Assembly: GCA_965214235.1 (NCBI GenBank)
Contig: CBDCBH010000002.1
Location: 620,001 to 684,000 of the forward strand
DNA length: 64,000 nt
Direction: 5' to 3'
DNA from: Ilyomonas sp965214235
GTDB taxonomy: Bacteria > Bacteroidota > Bacteroidia > Chitinophagales > Chitinophagaceae
The translations under genes were made by a program, and so were the position numbers. A model generated the notes under the pieces. It had not been told where the DNA came from. It searched no databases and was given only the letters and a program-made list of their open reading frames with translations. This document shows positions 31,205-40,522 of this stretch, one piece after another (position 1 is the first letter of the stretch; each line of letters opens with the position of its first letter).

Positions 31205-34161
31205 TAGCCTAAGTTTTCGTAACTCCGTTTCTTATACCCTACTTTCACTAAATGTCTTACCTCTATACTAAACACACCAAAGTCTTCTGTTACTTTACCA
31301 GTCACCAGATAGAAGCCTGAGGCATGAAGCGGATAAGCCGCCGCCGCATCGGGGAAATGAACCGTATCGATCCAGTTCAACTCTTTATCAACGAAAGTTC
31401 CAAAGAACATTTCAGCATCTGTCTTTGTAACCGCATGTTTGCGGGCAATAAAATAAACAAGTGATGTCACTACTTTACCAAGCTTCGCAGGCAGTTCTTT
31501 AGCCAATATATATTTATCCGGCTCAGCATCAACCATCGCAAATGGATTGGAAAGCGTAAAGCCCAATATTTCCATTTCATCATAAAGATCATCAAGAGGC
31601 AAATCTTCCAGTTGTGGCAGGCTAAATTCTAATGGCGGTTCTGTAAATAATGCGGCACCACCCTGCACAACAGCTTTATTTTTTTGTTGTAAAAAATTAG
31701 CTTCCCACAACAACCTTTTCTTTGACTTGCCGCTAAAGCGAAAAGCGCCTACACTAATTAAAGTGTTCAACTGCTCCAGCCCAATGTTGGTACGCTCAAT
31801 AAAGTCCTGCAAATGCAGGTAAGGACCATTTTCTTTTCTTTCTTCCAGCAGCGTTTCAACAAGCTTATTCTGTAATCCTTTGATATGGATAAAGCCGGTA
31901 TAAACAACGCTACCCTGAATGTTTGTATATTCATCACTATTGTTCACACAAGGCGGTTTAATGTCACCACCCTCTTTTAAGAGTTCCAGAAAATAAAGTT
32001 CCCTCGAATAGAAGCCACCAAAGTTGTTTATTACACTCACCATAAACTCTTTTGGATAATAGGTTTTCAGGTAAAGGCTCATATAGCTTTCAACGGCAAA
32101 AGAAGCAGAATGCGCTTTATTAAAACTATAGCCGGCAAAGCTTTCCATTTGCCGCCATATTTCCGTTGCCAACTCGTCACTATGTCCCATCTCTTTGCAG
32201 TTATTCAGGAACTTTTCCTTAATCATCAGGAACTGATTATTAGAGCGATACTTACCACTCATAGCACGCCTTAATATATCAGCTTCACCAAGACTTAAAC
32301 CGGCGAAGAAGTGACCAATCTTAATCACATCTTCCTGAAACACCATCACGCCAAAAGTTTCACTTAAATGCTCTTCGAAAAGTGGATGCGGATATTTGAT
32401 ACTATCCCTGTTATGAAAGCGCGAGATATATTCTCTCATCATGCCGCTTTGCGCAACACCAGGTCGAATAATACTACTGGCTGCGACCAGTGTTATATAA
32501 TCATCACACCTTAATTTTTTAAGCAGTTGGCGCATCGCAGGCGATTCAATATAAAAGCAGCCAATTGTGTTAGCTTCTCTGATTTGCTTTTTTATTTCTT
32601 CGTCACTCTTAAAATTATGGAAGTCGTGAATATCAATATCAACACCTTTATTTTTTTTGATTAACCGCAGGCTTTCCTTAATGTGCCCAAGTCCTCTCTG
32701 AGATAGAATGTCATACTTATTGATACCTATATCTTCAGCTACAAACATATCCATCTGGGTTCCCGCAAATCCTTTCGGTGGCATGAATGGTGTGGCATAC
32801 GTGGTTAGCTTTTCTTCTGTAATCAACATACCACAAGGATGAATAGAAAGATGATTAGGAAAGCTCGTCATTAAAGCGCCGTAGCGAAGGATAGTAGCAG
32901 CAATCTTATCTTCAGCCTTCGTACTACGTTGAAGGGCCTTAATTTCATCTGTTGGCAAGCCGAATACTTTTCCTAATTGCAGGATAATAGCATCATGTTG
33001 AAAAGTAGAATAAGAACCTAATAAAGCCACATGGTTCCTGCCATATCTTTTAAAGACATAATCAATCACTTCATCTCTGTCAGTCCACGAAAAATCAATA
33101 TCAAAGTCAGGTGGTGAGGTTCTTTCGGGATTGAGAAACCGTTCAAAATATAAGTTCAATTCTATCGGGTCAACATCAGTTATTCTAAGACAAAAAGCAA
33201 CAATTGAGTTAGCACCACTGCCTCGACCCACATAATAAAAACCGCGTGAAGAAGCATAGCGTACAATATCCCAGTTAATAAGAAAATAAGCGTTAAAGCC
33301 TAAGTCATTAATAATTTTCAATTCCTTTTCCATCCTTGCCTTGGCAGTTTTACTTTTCTTTCCATACCGGGCTAAGAAACCATCTTCTGCAAGCTTTTGA
33401 AGCAATATTCTATCATCTTCTTTGGTAGCACTAAAGCATTGTTTGTTCTTATCAGTGTCAAAGTCCATATTGATAGAACAAGCTTCAAGCAGCTTGTAAG
33501 TATTGGTAACAATAAACGGGTATTGTCGAAAAGCTTCCAGTAAATGAGAAGGTGAAACGAATACTTCTCTTTCATCAGCCTGTGTTTCTTTAGGAAGCAT
33601 AGACAACAACACATTCTTATCTATCGCCCGTAACAAACGATGAAGATTGAAGTAAATTTTATTTTGAAAGGTCACCGGCTGAAGAACAACTAATTTATCA
33701 GAATACCTTTTGACGTCAACTGCATACAGCTTATTTACTTCCCACGGCAAAATTCCAATCCGCTCATAGCTTAACAACTGTTCCGGTGCTTTAGCACCAA
33801 ATGGATAAATCACAAACCCATCTTTATCATCGTCAAAAAAGCAGGGCTCTTCACTCCACTCAGGAAAAGGTTTTTTGTTTACCAGGTGTTCGCCAAGAAA
33901 AGCATTAATCCACGCAAACCCCTTATCGTTTGCAGCTAGTAGAATATAAAGAACAGTATCTGCATTTCGTACCTCAACGCCGGGAACCGGCTTTATACCT
34001 ACTTTGCGGCATAGTTTCACAAAATCCCATACATCACACGTTGAATTGATATTAGTAAGCGCCAGAGAAGTAACGCCATGTTCTATAGCCGCCTCAATCA
34101 ATTCCTTGGTTGAGTACGTGCCATAGCGAAAACTGAAAAAGGTTTTGCTATTCAGATACAT
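31204..34161 (-). CDS. Accessory DNA polymerase III alpha subunit (DnaE2-like)
   Basis: 985 residues from ATG 34161. The frame is open to 34221, but that start would overlap the two operator dyads and adds a hydrophobic lead, so I reject it. PHP-like N terminus (TFFSFRYGTYSTKELIEAAI, metal-binding His lost), palm with DFDIDFSW, and the FAGYSFNKAHSASFA region. It is shorter than replicative alpha subunits (usually about 1,150), as in error-prone DnaE2. A degenerate PHP site argues against proofreading. Operon with dinB behind damage-box dyads. Confidence 0.92.
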   Translation of the reverse strand: MYLNSKTFFSFRYGTYSTKELIEAAIEHGVTSLALTNINSTCDVWDFVKLCRKVGIKPVPGVEVRNADTVLYILLAANDKGFAWINAFLGEHLVNKKPFPEWSEEPCFFDDDKDGFVIYPFGAKAPEQLLSYERIGILPWEVNKLYAVDVKRYSDKLVVLQPVTFQNKIYFNLHRLLRAIDKNVLLSMLPKETQADEREVFVSPSHLLEAFRQYPFIVTNTYKLLEACSINMDFDTDKNKQCFSATKEDDRILLQKLAEDGFLARYGKKSKTAKARMEKELKIINDLGFNAYFLINWDIVRYASSRGFYYVGRGSGANSIVAFCLRITDVDPIELNLYFERFLNPERTSPPDFDIDFSWTDRDEVIDYVFKRYGRNHVALLGSYSTFQHDAIILQLGKVFGLPTDEIKALQRSTKAEDKIAATILRYGALMTSFPNHLSIHPCGMLITEEKLTTYATPFMPPKGFAGTQMDMFVAEDIGINKYDILSQRGLGHIKESLRLIKKNKGVDIDIHDFHNFKSDEEIKKQIREANTIGCFYIESPAMRQLLKKLRCDDYITLVAASSIIRPGVAQSGMMREYISRFHNRDSIKYPHPLFEEHLSETFGVMVFQEDVIKIGHFFAGLSLGEADILRRAMSGKYRSNNQFLMIKEKFLNNCKEMGHSDELATEIWRQMESFAGYSFNKAHSASFAVESYMSLYLKTYYPKEFMVSVINNFGGFYSRELYFLELLKEGGDIKPPCVNNSDEYTNIQGSVVYTGFIHIKGLQNKLVETLLEERKENGPYLHLQDFIERTNIGLEQLNTLISVGAFRFSGKSKKRLLWEANFLQQKNKAVVQGGAALFTEPPLEFSLPQLEDLPLDDLYDEMEILGFTLSNPFAMVDAEPDKYILAKELPAKLGKVVTSLVYFIARKHAVTKTDAEMFFGTFVDKELNWIDTVHFPDAAAAYPLHASGFYLVTGKVTEDFGVFSIEVRHLVKVGYKKRSYENLG

Positions 34162-34180
34162 AATAGTTGGTTGGTAGTAA

Positions 34181-34219
34181 GCTAAAATAATTAGCAAAGT
34201 AAATGCTAAATATTTTAGC
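34181..34219. promoter_or_regulatory. Two GCTAA-N5-TTAGC dyads upstream of dnaE-dinB
   Basis: GCTAAAATAATTAGC (34181-34195) and GCTAAATATTTTAGC (34205-34219), centres 24 bp apart, 20-58 bp before the dnaE ATG. Same arms and spacing as the dyad before the SRAP operon. Two tandem sites predict tighter control of the mutagenic polymerase operon than of the SRAP one. The rest of 34222-34494 has no gene that I can support. Confidence 0.75.
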
Positions 34220-34494
34220 AAACCAAATTCTAATTATTTAATATGAAGTAAAGGAGTCAAAATCAACTCTGAATTAAGAGAAGAATCATGACTTATTTTA
34301 TGTCACAAGATATATCTTCTGTTTCTGCCTAGGTTATAATTCTTTAGCTTCTTTCATCTCTACACGCGTTCCTTTTCTGTGAATAAGCATCAACTGCTTT
34401 TGTTATACTGTTATGCAGCCAAAGAATAAAAAAGTTTTTTGTTTGTATTGTATTGTTATGATTTATATTTACTTCAACCAATTCTTATACACCA

Positions 34495-35652
34495 ATGACA
34501 ACAGTCGTTCTTAAGCCGCTTTTCCATCGCAGCCAGGAAAGCATTGCAGTCTGTTTTCCGCATAGCCCGTTAGTAAGCAACAAAGTCAGGACCATACAAA
34601 AGGCAAAATGGAGCCGGACACATGCTTGTTGGTACATTCCATTAGATAAGGGACTTTATGAATCATTAATACGGTCTATTGGAAATGATGTTAAGATAGA
34701 GAACAAACAACTGAAAGAATATTTACAACAGCGCAAAGCCATCACTCTGAAACCGGATCAGCCCCTTTCTATAGCAACAGCTAAGATGATAGCCGCATAC
34801 CCTTGGAATGAAAACAATATGAAAGCCCTGACCGATTACAGAAATTTACTGTTGTTAAAAGGCTATAGCCCCAATACCATCCGCAATTATTGCAATGCCT
34901 TTCACCATCTGCTTCGGTTGCTAGGCGAAAAAAGCGTTGCCGATTTATCCAGAGCGCAAATTTTATCATACCTGCTATGGCTAATCAGGGAACAGGAATA
35001 TAGCGAAGTGCATATGCACACAAACATTAACGCTATTAAATTCCTTTTTGAAAAAGTGTTGGGCAGGCAGGCGGAGTTTTATGATGTGCCCCGACCCAAA
35101 AAACCCTGGAAGTTGCCGGAAGTGCTGGCAAGTGAAGAAGTTTGCTGCCTGATTCAGAAAATAGAGAACATCAAACACAAAGCTATGCTGATGGCAGGTT
35201 ATTCTGCGGGTTTGCGGGTGAGTGAGATTGTAAATTTAAAAATTACAGACATTGATAGTAAGCGGATGATGATACACATTCACGGGGCCAAAGGAAAGAA
35301 AGACCGGCTGGTTCCTTTGTCAAAAAAGCTGTTAGACATACTGCGGGAATATTTTGTTCAGTATAAACCGAAGGGGTTTCTTTTTGAAGGGCAGTATGGC
35401 GGCGCTTACAGTGCCCGCAGCATACAAATGATATTGACGGCGGCCAAAATGAAAGCCGGTATTAAAAAGAAAGGCAGTATTCATTTACTTCGGCATAGCT
35501 ATGCCACCCACCTGATGGAAGGGGGAACCGACGTACGGTTTATTCAGGAACTTTTAGGACACAACAGTATTAAAACTACCATGCGATACACACACGTAAG
35601 CAAAAAAGAAATTGGAAAGATAGAAAGTCCGTTAGACAAGCTGAAGTTGTAA
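34495..35652 (+). CDS. Tyrosine recombinase/integrase
   Basis: 385 residues. Core-binding SAM-like domain (about 100-185) and catalytic domain with R in AGLRVSEIVNL, K in HGAKGKKDRLV, HLLRHSYATH (H-x-x-R), LLGHNSIKTTMRYTH (H and Tyr). The catalytic Tyr is in TMRYTHVS. An extra N-terminal about 90 residues (LFHRSQESIAVCF, KWSRTHACWYIPL) may be the arm-binding region. It is intact and likely active. Position beside a truncated integrase and dehydrogenase suggests it belongs to the mobile region that ends near 36.2 kb. Confidence 0.93.
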   Translation: MTTVVLKPLFHRSQESIAVCFPHSPLVSNKVRTIQKAKWSRTHACWYIPLDKGLYESLIRSIGNDVKIENKQLKEYLQQRKAITLKPDQPLSIATAKMIAAYPWNENNMKALTDYRNLLLLKGYSPNTIRNYCNAFHHLLRLLGEKSVADLSRAQILSYLLWLIREQEYSEVHMHTNINAIKFLFEKVLGRQAEFYDVPRPKKPWKLPEVLASEEVCCLIQKIENIKHKAMLMAGYSAGLRVSEIVNLKITDIDSKRMMIHIHGAKGKKDRLVPLSKKLLDILREYFVQYKPKGFLFEGQYGGAYSARSIQMILTAAKMKAGIKKKGSIHLLRHSYATHLMEGGTDVRFIQELLGHNSIKTTMRYTHVSKKEIGKIESPLDKLKL

Positions 35653-35899
35653 AACAAACCTTTCGTTTTTTATGTTGACGCTTTCGTTTTTTGTATTGTT
35701 CACTGTTACACAGGAGTTGTGTGTAAAATGCAGCAACACAAAAAACAAAGAGCTGGTTTTCTGATTAACAGTTGGCTTTTAGGCTTGATCTGGTTTAAAC
35801 TAACTTTACTCATCTTTACTTAATTTATTGTTTATCAATAGATTGTGATTTTATTACTTATCTTGTTGAACTGATTTTGCAGCTATTTAACCACCATTT

Positions 35900-35923
35900 G
35901 ATTGCAAATCTGATTGCAAATCT
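35900..35923. repeat. Tandem 12-bp repeat near the island edge
   Basis: GATTGCAAATCT occurs twice in a row. Each copy is nearly palindromic (GATT-GCA-AATC). It lies 24 bp before the integrase scrap. It could be an integrase arm or accessory site, but the second copy of an attachment site is not identified. The rest of 35653-35946 has no gene. Confidence 0.4.
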
Positions 35924-35946
35924 GTACCCGGAAGTAAGAGTAATTC

Positions 35947-36190
35947 GTGAACAAGAAAAACGGTATTATGTCAGTCGCTATTGCCATTATCCTTGACAAA
36001 AGAAGACTAAAAGAAAACAACAAATACATAGTAAAACTTCGGGTTAATTATCAACGGGTAACTAACTATTATCCTACATCTACGACTTATGCCAGGAGGA
36101 TTATGATAAGCTTTCGGCTCCCCGCATTTCAGCTTTTCTGCAAAGCATCAAAACAGAACCGAAGAAAATTGAGCACGAAGCGGTAGAAAA
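35947..36190 (+). pseudogene. N-terminal fragment of a second integrase, frameshifted
   Basis: Starts near ATG 35968, MSVAIAIILDKRRLKENNKY, IVKLRVNYQRVTNYYPT, the arm-DNA-binding domain of Bacteroidetes conjugative-element integrases. The frame then shifts at about 36080. The next frame gives YDLCQEDYDKLSAPRISAFL and then KTEPKKIEHEAVEK, which runs without a break into the dehydrogenase. One missing base (or two extra) explains the shift. The core-binding and catalytic domains are absent. Confidence 0.7.
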
Positions 36191-36215
36191 AGCTGCAGAG
36201 CAAATTGAGCAGGAA

Positions 36216-36980
36216 TTGGGACCGATTGACATCTGGATAAACAATGCAATGGTAAGTGTTTTTGGACCTCTGCAGGAGATGAAGGCGGATGAATTTAAAC
36301 GCGTAACAGAAGTTACGTATTTAGGTCAGGTGTATGGAACGATGGCTGCCTTAAAAAGGATGTTGCCACGCAATAAAGGGAAGATCATTTTAATCGGGTC
36401 TGCACTGGCTTACAGAGGTATCCCGCTGCAGTCGGCTTATTGCGGTGCCAAGCATGGCATTCATGGGTTTTTTGAATCGCTGCGTTCCGAATTAATACAC
36501 GATAAAAGTGCGGTTCAGCTAAGTATGGTGCAGATGCCTGCGATGAACACTACACAGTTTGGTTTTGTAAAAAGTTATCTGCCAAACAAGCCGCAACCAA
36601 TGGGAACTATTTATGAACCTGAAGCCGCCACCAATGCCGTATTGTATGCTGCAACACATGATACACGCGAAGTGTTTTATGGCTACTCTACTTACGAAAC
36701 GATATTGGGCAATAAATTTTTGCCCGGGTTTTTAGATAAATATTTAGCGAAAACAGGTTATAAGGGACAGCAAACGGACGAGCCGCAACCGGCAGATAAA
36801 AAGAATAATTTGTGGGAACCGATTCCCGGCGACCATGGTGCGCGCGGTCCGTTCAACCAGAAAGCGATGACGTTTAGTCCGTTGTTTTATCCAAAGAAAC
36901 ATACCTGGCCTACCATTGCCGGTATTGGGATTTTGGCTATCGGAATCACTGTTTTAATAAATCAAATAACTAAGAAATAG
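36216..36980 (+). pseudogene. Short-chain dehydrogenase, 5'-truncated at an element junction
   Basis: The SDR body is clear: GPIDIWINNAMVSVFGPL, IILIGSALAYRGIPLQSAYC with the catalytic Ser and YxxxK (YCGAKHG), and a C-terminal membrane segment (IAGIGILAIGITVLI). The N-terminal Rossmann half with the TGxxxGxG nucleotide motif is missing; instead the frame continues upstream into integrase sequence. The shown start is a TTG. Without the dinucleotide-binding loop it is probably inactive. It reads as a host gene cut by insertion or deletion at the edge of the mobile region. Confidence 0.75.
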
Positions 36981-37016
36981 GTTGCTTCCATTGCATTAAG
37001 TTTCTGTGTAAAACCT

Positions 37017-37715
37017 ATGAACATAACCACCATCGCTATCATTAGTATTGTTATTGGTGTCGTTTGTTTACTCATCATATTGGCAAACATTATCAGGCAT
37101 CCGCAGTCTATGAAAATCATGAATGTGGTGTGGCCAATTACCGCTTTATATTCCGGTCCGTTAGGCTTAGTCGCCTACTATACCATCGGGCGAAAAGGAT
37201 CGGCAGATAAGATGATGAATCATAAGGAAATGAAGAGTATGAAAAAGGATATGGGCATGCGTAATAAAAATCCGTTCTGGCAAAGCGTTCTGGTGGGCGC
37301 TTTGCATTGTGGAAGTGGTTGTACCATCGGCGACATGATTGCAGAAACGTTCTTGCTTACCGTCCCGGTATCGCTGTTTAGAAGCGAACTTTATGGCGGT
37401 TGGTTGATTGATTATATCCTTGCTTTTGGTATCGGTATTGTTTTCCAATATTTTGCTATTAAACCCATGAAGCATCTGTCAACAAAAGAGGCAATCATAG
37501 CAGCTTTGAAAGCCGATACGCTGTCGCTAACGTTTTGGCAAATTGGTATGTATGGCTGGATGGCAATTAGCATATTTCTCATTTTTCATCATTCACTCGA
37601 AGCCTCCAATCCTGTATTTTGGTTTATGATGCAGATAGCCATGTTGCTTGGCTTACTTACGGCTTATCCCATCAACTGGTGGCTGTTGAAAAAGGGAATT
37701 AAGGAGACCATGTGA
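37017..37715 (+). CDS. DUF4396 multi-pass membrane protein
   Basis: 232 residues with about five transmembrane helices and ALHCGSGCTIGDMIAE, a Cys/His-containing motif characteristic of DUF4396, where CGxGC and GD residues may bind metal. Function unknown. It is typical beside the SDR in Bacteroidota stress clusters. Preceded by a 36-bp gap, so it is probably co-transcribed with the truncated dehydrogenase, whose loss would leave it with altered expression. Confidence 0.85.
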   Translation: MNITTIAIISIVIGVVCLLIILANIIRHPQSMKIMNVVWPITALYSGPLGLVAYYTIGRKGSADKMMNHKEMKSMKKDMGMRNKNPFWQSVLVGALHCGSGCTIGDMIAETFLLTVPVSLFRSELYGGWLIDYILAFGIGIVFQYFAIKPMKHLSTKEAIIAALKADTLSLTFWQIGMYGWMAISIFLIFHHSLEASNPVFWFMMQIAMLLGLLTAYPINWWLLKKGIKETM

Positions 37716-38037
37716 TGCATGCAAAAAGCTGTTACACTTTGCTACTGCTTCAGCTTTATTTGTATGCTTTTTTGATCAATGTGTACAGATACGTGAAGAT
37801 GTTATACCTGATGCCGGTATGAATGCACAGATCATCACCATTATCAATAAGGAAAGAGTTATACCTTCGTCAAAACAGCGGCTTCAAAGTTTGATCGGAA
37901 GCCTGATAAAAACACTTTGAAAGCAAAGCAAAAAAAAGTTAGAAAAACCGACAAAAGAAAAGATTACATACTCACACATAAAACAAAATAGTGAAATAAA
38001 AATCACACCTTACAGGTCATTCTCGAAACGCAGGACT
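37716..38037. other. Gap without a supportable gene
   Basis: A frame of about 60 codons ending SLIKTL at 37920 has no ATG and no family that I know. TGTTACA at 37730 is a reverse-strand half-site of the 21-bp repeat, without a partner. Confidence 0.3.
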
Positions 38038-38598
38038 ATGAAGCTTTTGATTAAAAATATGGTAAGTCTTCGGTGCAAGATGATCGTGAAGTCGGAGCTG
38101 GAAAATCTCGGGCTTCATTTCATTGTTGTAGAATTGGGCGAGGTAGAAACAGTAGAAAAACTTTCTGCAAAAAAACAAACGCAACTCAAGGCGACATTGC
38201 TGAAGTTTGGTTTGGAACTAATGGAAGACAAAAAAAGCATGCTGATTGAAAAAATAAAAAACATTGTGGTTGAAATGATCCATTACAGCGATGAGCCGCC
38301 GATTACTAATTTTTCGGATTATCTAAGTAACAAATTAAGCTACGATTATAACTATTTATCGAACCTGTTTTCCGAAGTGAAAGGCATAACCATCGAGCAT
38401 TTTATTATTGCGCACAAAATAGAACGCGCGAAAGAATTGCTATTGTACAACGAACTCACCCTTACTGAAATCGCTTATAAACTTCACTACAGCAGCGTGG
38501 CTCATCTGTCCAACCAGTTTAAAAAAGTAACCGGCTTAACGCCTTCTTTTTTTAAAAAGATGAAGCACAAACGGCTTACGGCGCACGAAAATTTATAA
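38038..38598 (+). CDS. AraC-family regulator of the stress cluster
   Basis: 186 residues. The C-terminal about 95 residues are a full AraC double HTH (SYDYNYLSNLFSEVKGITIE, LTEIAYKLHYSSVAHLSNQF, KKVTGLTPSFFKK). The N-terminal half is short (about 85 residues) and helical, with no ligand barrel. AraC-type double HTH proteins bind direct repeats about 21 bp apart. Four such repeats, TGTAACA-N14-TGTAACA, lie in this cluster, so this gene is the best candidate regulator, but that is an inference. Confidence 0.9.
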   Translation: MKLLIKNMVSLRCKMIVKSELENLGLHFIVVELGEVETVEKLSAKKQTQLKATLLKFGLELMEDKKSMLIEKIKNIVVEMIHYSDEPPITNFSDYLSNKLSYDYNYLSNLFSEVKGITIEHFIIAHKIERAKELLLYNELTLTEIAYKLHYSSVAHLSNQFKKVTGLTPSFFKKMKHKRLTAHENL

Positions 38599-38641
38599 CG
38601 CTTTTTCTTTACCATTTTTTTCTTTCCAAATCAGTAAATCA

Positions 38642-38669
38642 TGCAACGAATAACCAAAGTTGTGTAACG
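38642..38669 (+). promoter_or_regulatory. 21-bp-spaced direct repeat, cupin promoter
   Basis: TGCAACG at 38642 and TGTAACG at 38663, with starts 21 bp apart, 48 bp before the cupin start. Same layout as at 39194, 40421 and 58781. Resembles an AraC-family binding site. Confidence 0.65.
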
Positions 38670-38716
38670 CTTCATTATTTTAATAAGCGCATCTTTACCT
38701 GTTAAACAGAAGCCTG

Positions 38717-39082
38717 ATGAAAAGCAAAGACGTAACCGCTGATGCGAACGGAAAAGAAATGGAAAAATCAAAAGTTCACATTATTGTAGAGATCATTGAA
38801 TATGTGCCCAACACCGTGTTAAGCAAAACCATAATAAAAAAAACAACCGGAAACGTAACGGTTTCTTCGTTTGATGCCGGTGAAGAACTGGCTGAGAAAA
38901 CGTCCCCGTTCGATACGTTTATACAAGTGATTGACGGCGTTGCCGAAGTGATTATTAACGATAAAAAGTATTCGCTTCAGTTGGGCGAAGGCATTGTGAT
39001 TCCTGCACATACGAGACAGTGCTTTAATGCCAACGAATCTTTCAAAATGATCGCCACTGTTATCAAAAGCGGCTATGAGTAA
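38717..39082 (+). CDS. Cupin-domain protein
   Basis: 121 residues, single cupin fold: VIDGVAEVIINDKKYSLQLG and VIPAHTRQCFNANE. The usual HxH metal motif of cupin 1 is not clear, and the first strands are polar. Small cupins of this type often act as sensing or anti-stress proteins; the substrate is unknown. It follows the AraC gene by 118 bp, with the TGTAAC repeat in the gap, so it is likely regulated separately. An internal Met at residue 16 is an alternative start. Confidence 0.8.
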   Translation: MKSKDVTADANGKEMEKSKVHIIVEIIEYVPNTVLSKTIIKKTTGNVTVSSFDAGEELAEKTSPFDTFIQVIDGVAEVIINDKKYSLQLGEGIVIPAHTRQCFNANESFKMIATVIKSGYE

Positions 39083-39193
39083 ACGTTTTACATACTTTGT
39101 TGTAAGCATCCGCCGATCAAAACTCAGATACCTTCTTAACAATATTAACGCCTGAGCGGCTCCGTTATTTCTACTGCCGAAACAGATAAATAC

Positions 39194-39221
39194 TGTAACA
39201 TTTTCCTTTAATCGTGTAACA
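39194..39221 (+). promoter_or_regulatory. 21-bp-spaced direct repeat, universal stress protein promoter
   Basis: TGTAACA at 39194 and again at 39215, with ATCG before the second. Located about 250 bp before the usp start, within a gap of 387 bp that shows no gene. Confidence 0.7.
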
Positions 39222-39469
39222 ATGATCGCATAGAAAGATTTGACCTTCACACCGTGAACGTTCTTGTACAGAAAAACATCACAAATAAACCATCAAGTTT
39301 AGAAATGGCACCTGCTCGCTATGTGATAAGGTTGTGATTCAATAACCAGTTAGCAGATACAGAATAAAACACGTAAAACAATTTATAAAAGAGCTCAATG
39401 CGTATTGTGTAAATATTTATAAACGATAAACCTCTATTATTAAACCTTCTTTCTTTTTACATAAAAGAC

Positions 39470-40462
39470 ATGAAAACGATACTGATCGCAACAGATTTTT
39501 CACAAGCATCCAGGAATGCTTCCTTGTATGGAATGCAGTTTGCCAAAGCGTTAAATGCATATGTTATTTTGTTTACTGCTTACAGCGTTTCTCCTGACAT
39601 TGCTGCTGTAAACATGCAGGTTTCGGATGATGATGTGAGGAAACAAACTGAAAATAAACTTATCCATGAGGCTGATATCATTACGAATGGAGAGCCGCTG
39701 CCAATTGAAATTGTTTATGAAAAAGGATTGCCGGAAAAAGCAATACTTGCTGCAGCAAATGAAAAAGAAGCAGACCTTATTATTGTTGGTATAAAGAGTA
39801 GTAATGACATAAAGAAGCTGTTTGGCAGCATAACAACTTCAATCATCAAACATTCAAACATACCGGTCATCCTCATTCCCGAAAAAGTGATGTTTTCGAA
39901 GCCAAAAACAATAGTATATGCCAGTGATGTTTTCTTAGATATAACCATTCAACCTATAGATCTAATACAATGGATGACGGATTTTTTTAAGTCAAAACTT
40001 CATGTTGTGCGAATTGTAAAAGACGACTACGAAAAGTTATTGGAAGAGGTAAATGTGCCGCACCGGCTACGATCGGAATTAAAAATGATCAATACCACAT
40101 TTCATTTTCCGGTGAATATAAATGCGAGTGATGTTCTTAATGATTTCATCATTGAACAACCGGTTGACCTGCTGGTTATGAAGCCGGGCAAGGCTGAATG
40201 GATGGAAAAAATATTCACAAAAAGTGAACCAAAAGAAATGGTTTTTCACTCCCGCATTCCCATACTGGTGTTGCCTGAATTAGTGGATAAAACGAGTGAG
40301 TTGTTAATGCCTGTAAGTATAGAAAACAGGAGCACAATGCAAACAGACACTGATGCTGTAAAGGCGCTTTCTTTTGTAGAGAAAACGGACAAGAAACCCT
40401 ACCAGCAAATGCGTAAATTATATAACAAATTATGGAAGTTGTGTAACAAACTGCAACCATGA
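39470..40462 (+). CDS. Tandem universal stress protein (UspA-like)
   Basis: 330 residues with two Usp domains: first about 1-142 (LIATDFSQASRNA, GSITTSIIKHSNIPVILIPE), second about 148-275 (VYASDVFLDITIQ, HSRIPILVLPE). The first domain has the G-2x-G-9x-G-type nucleotide loop region, partly. The last about 25 residues repeat: KLYNKLWKLCNKL. Their codons are the TATAACA/TGTAACA repeat of the next promoter. Member of the stress cluster; the exact role is unknown. Confidence 0.92.
   Translation: MKTILIATDFSQASRNASLYGMQFAKALNAYVILFTAYSVSPDIAAVNMQVSDDDVRKQTENKLIHEADIITNGEPLPIEIVYEKGLPEKAILAAANEKEADLIIVGIKSSNDIKKLFGSITTSIIKHSNIPVILIPEKVMFSKPKTIVYASDVFLDITIQPIDLIQWMTDFFKSKLHVVRIVKDDYEKLLEEVNVPHRLRSELKMINTTFHFPVNINASDVLNDFIIEQPVDLLVMKPGKAEWMEKIFTKSEPKEMVFHSRIPILVLPELVDKTSELLMPVSIENRSTMQTDTDAVKALSFVEKTDKKPYQQMRKLYNKLWKLCNKLQP
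40421..40448 (+). promoter_or_regulatory. 21-bp-spaced direct repeat, slipin promoter, inside usp 3' end
   Basis: TATAACA at 40421 and TGTAACA at 40442, with starts 21 bp apart, 75 bp before the slipin start. It overlaps coding sequence for the Usp tail. Confidence 0.65.
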
Positions 40463-40522
40463 GTGAGCGACCTTTATGATAGAAATTGTAAGTTTTGATT
40501 TCTATCAATCCGGAGGTTTGAA

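Noticed and set aside
37730..37736. Single TGTTACA (reverse TGTAACA) before the AraC gene
   Set aside because: No partner at 21 bp in either direction.
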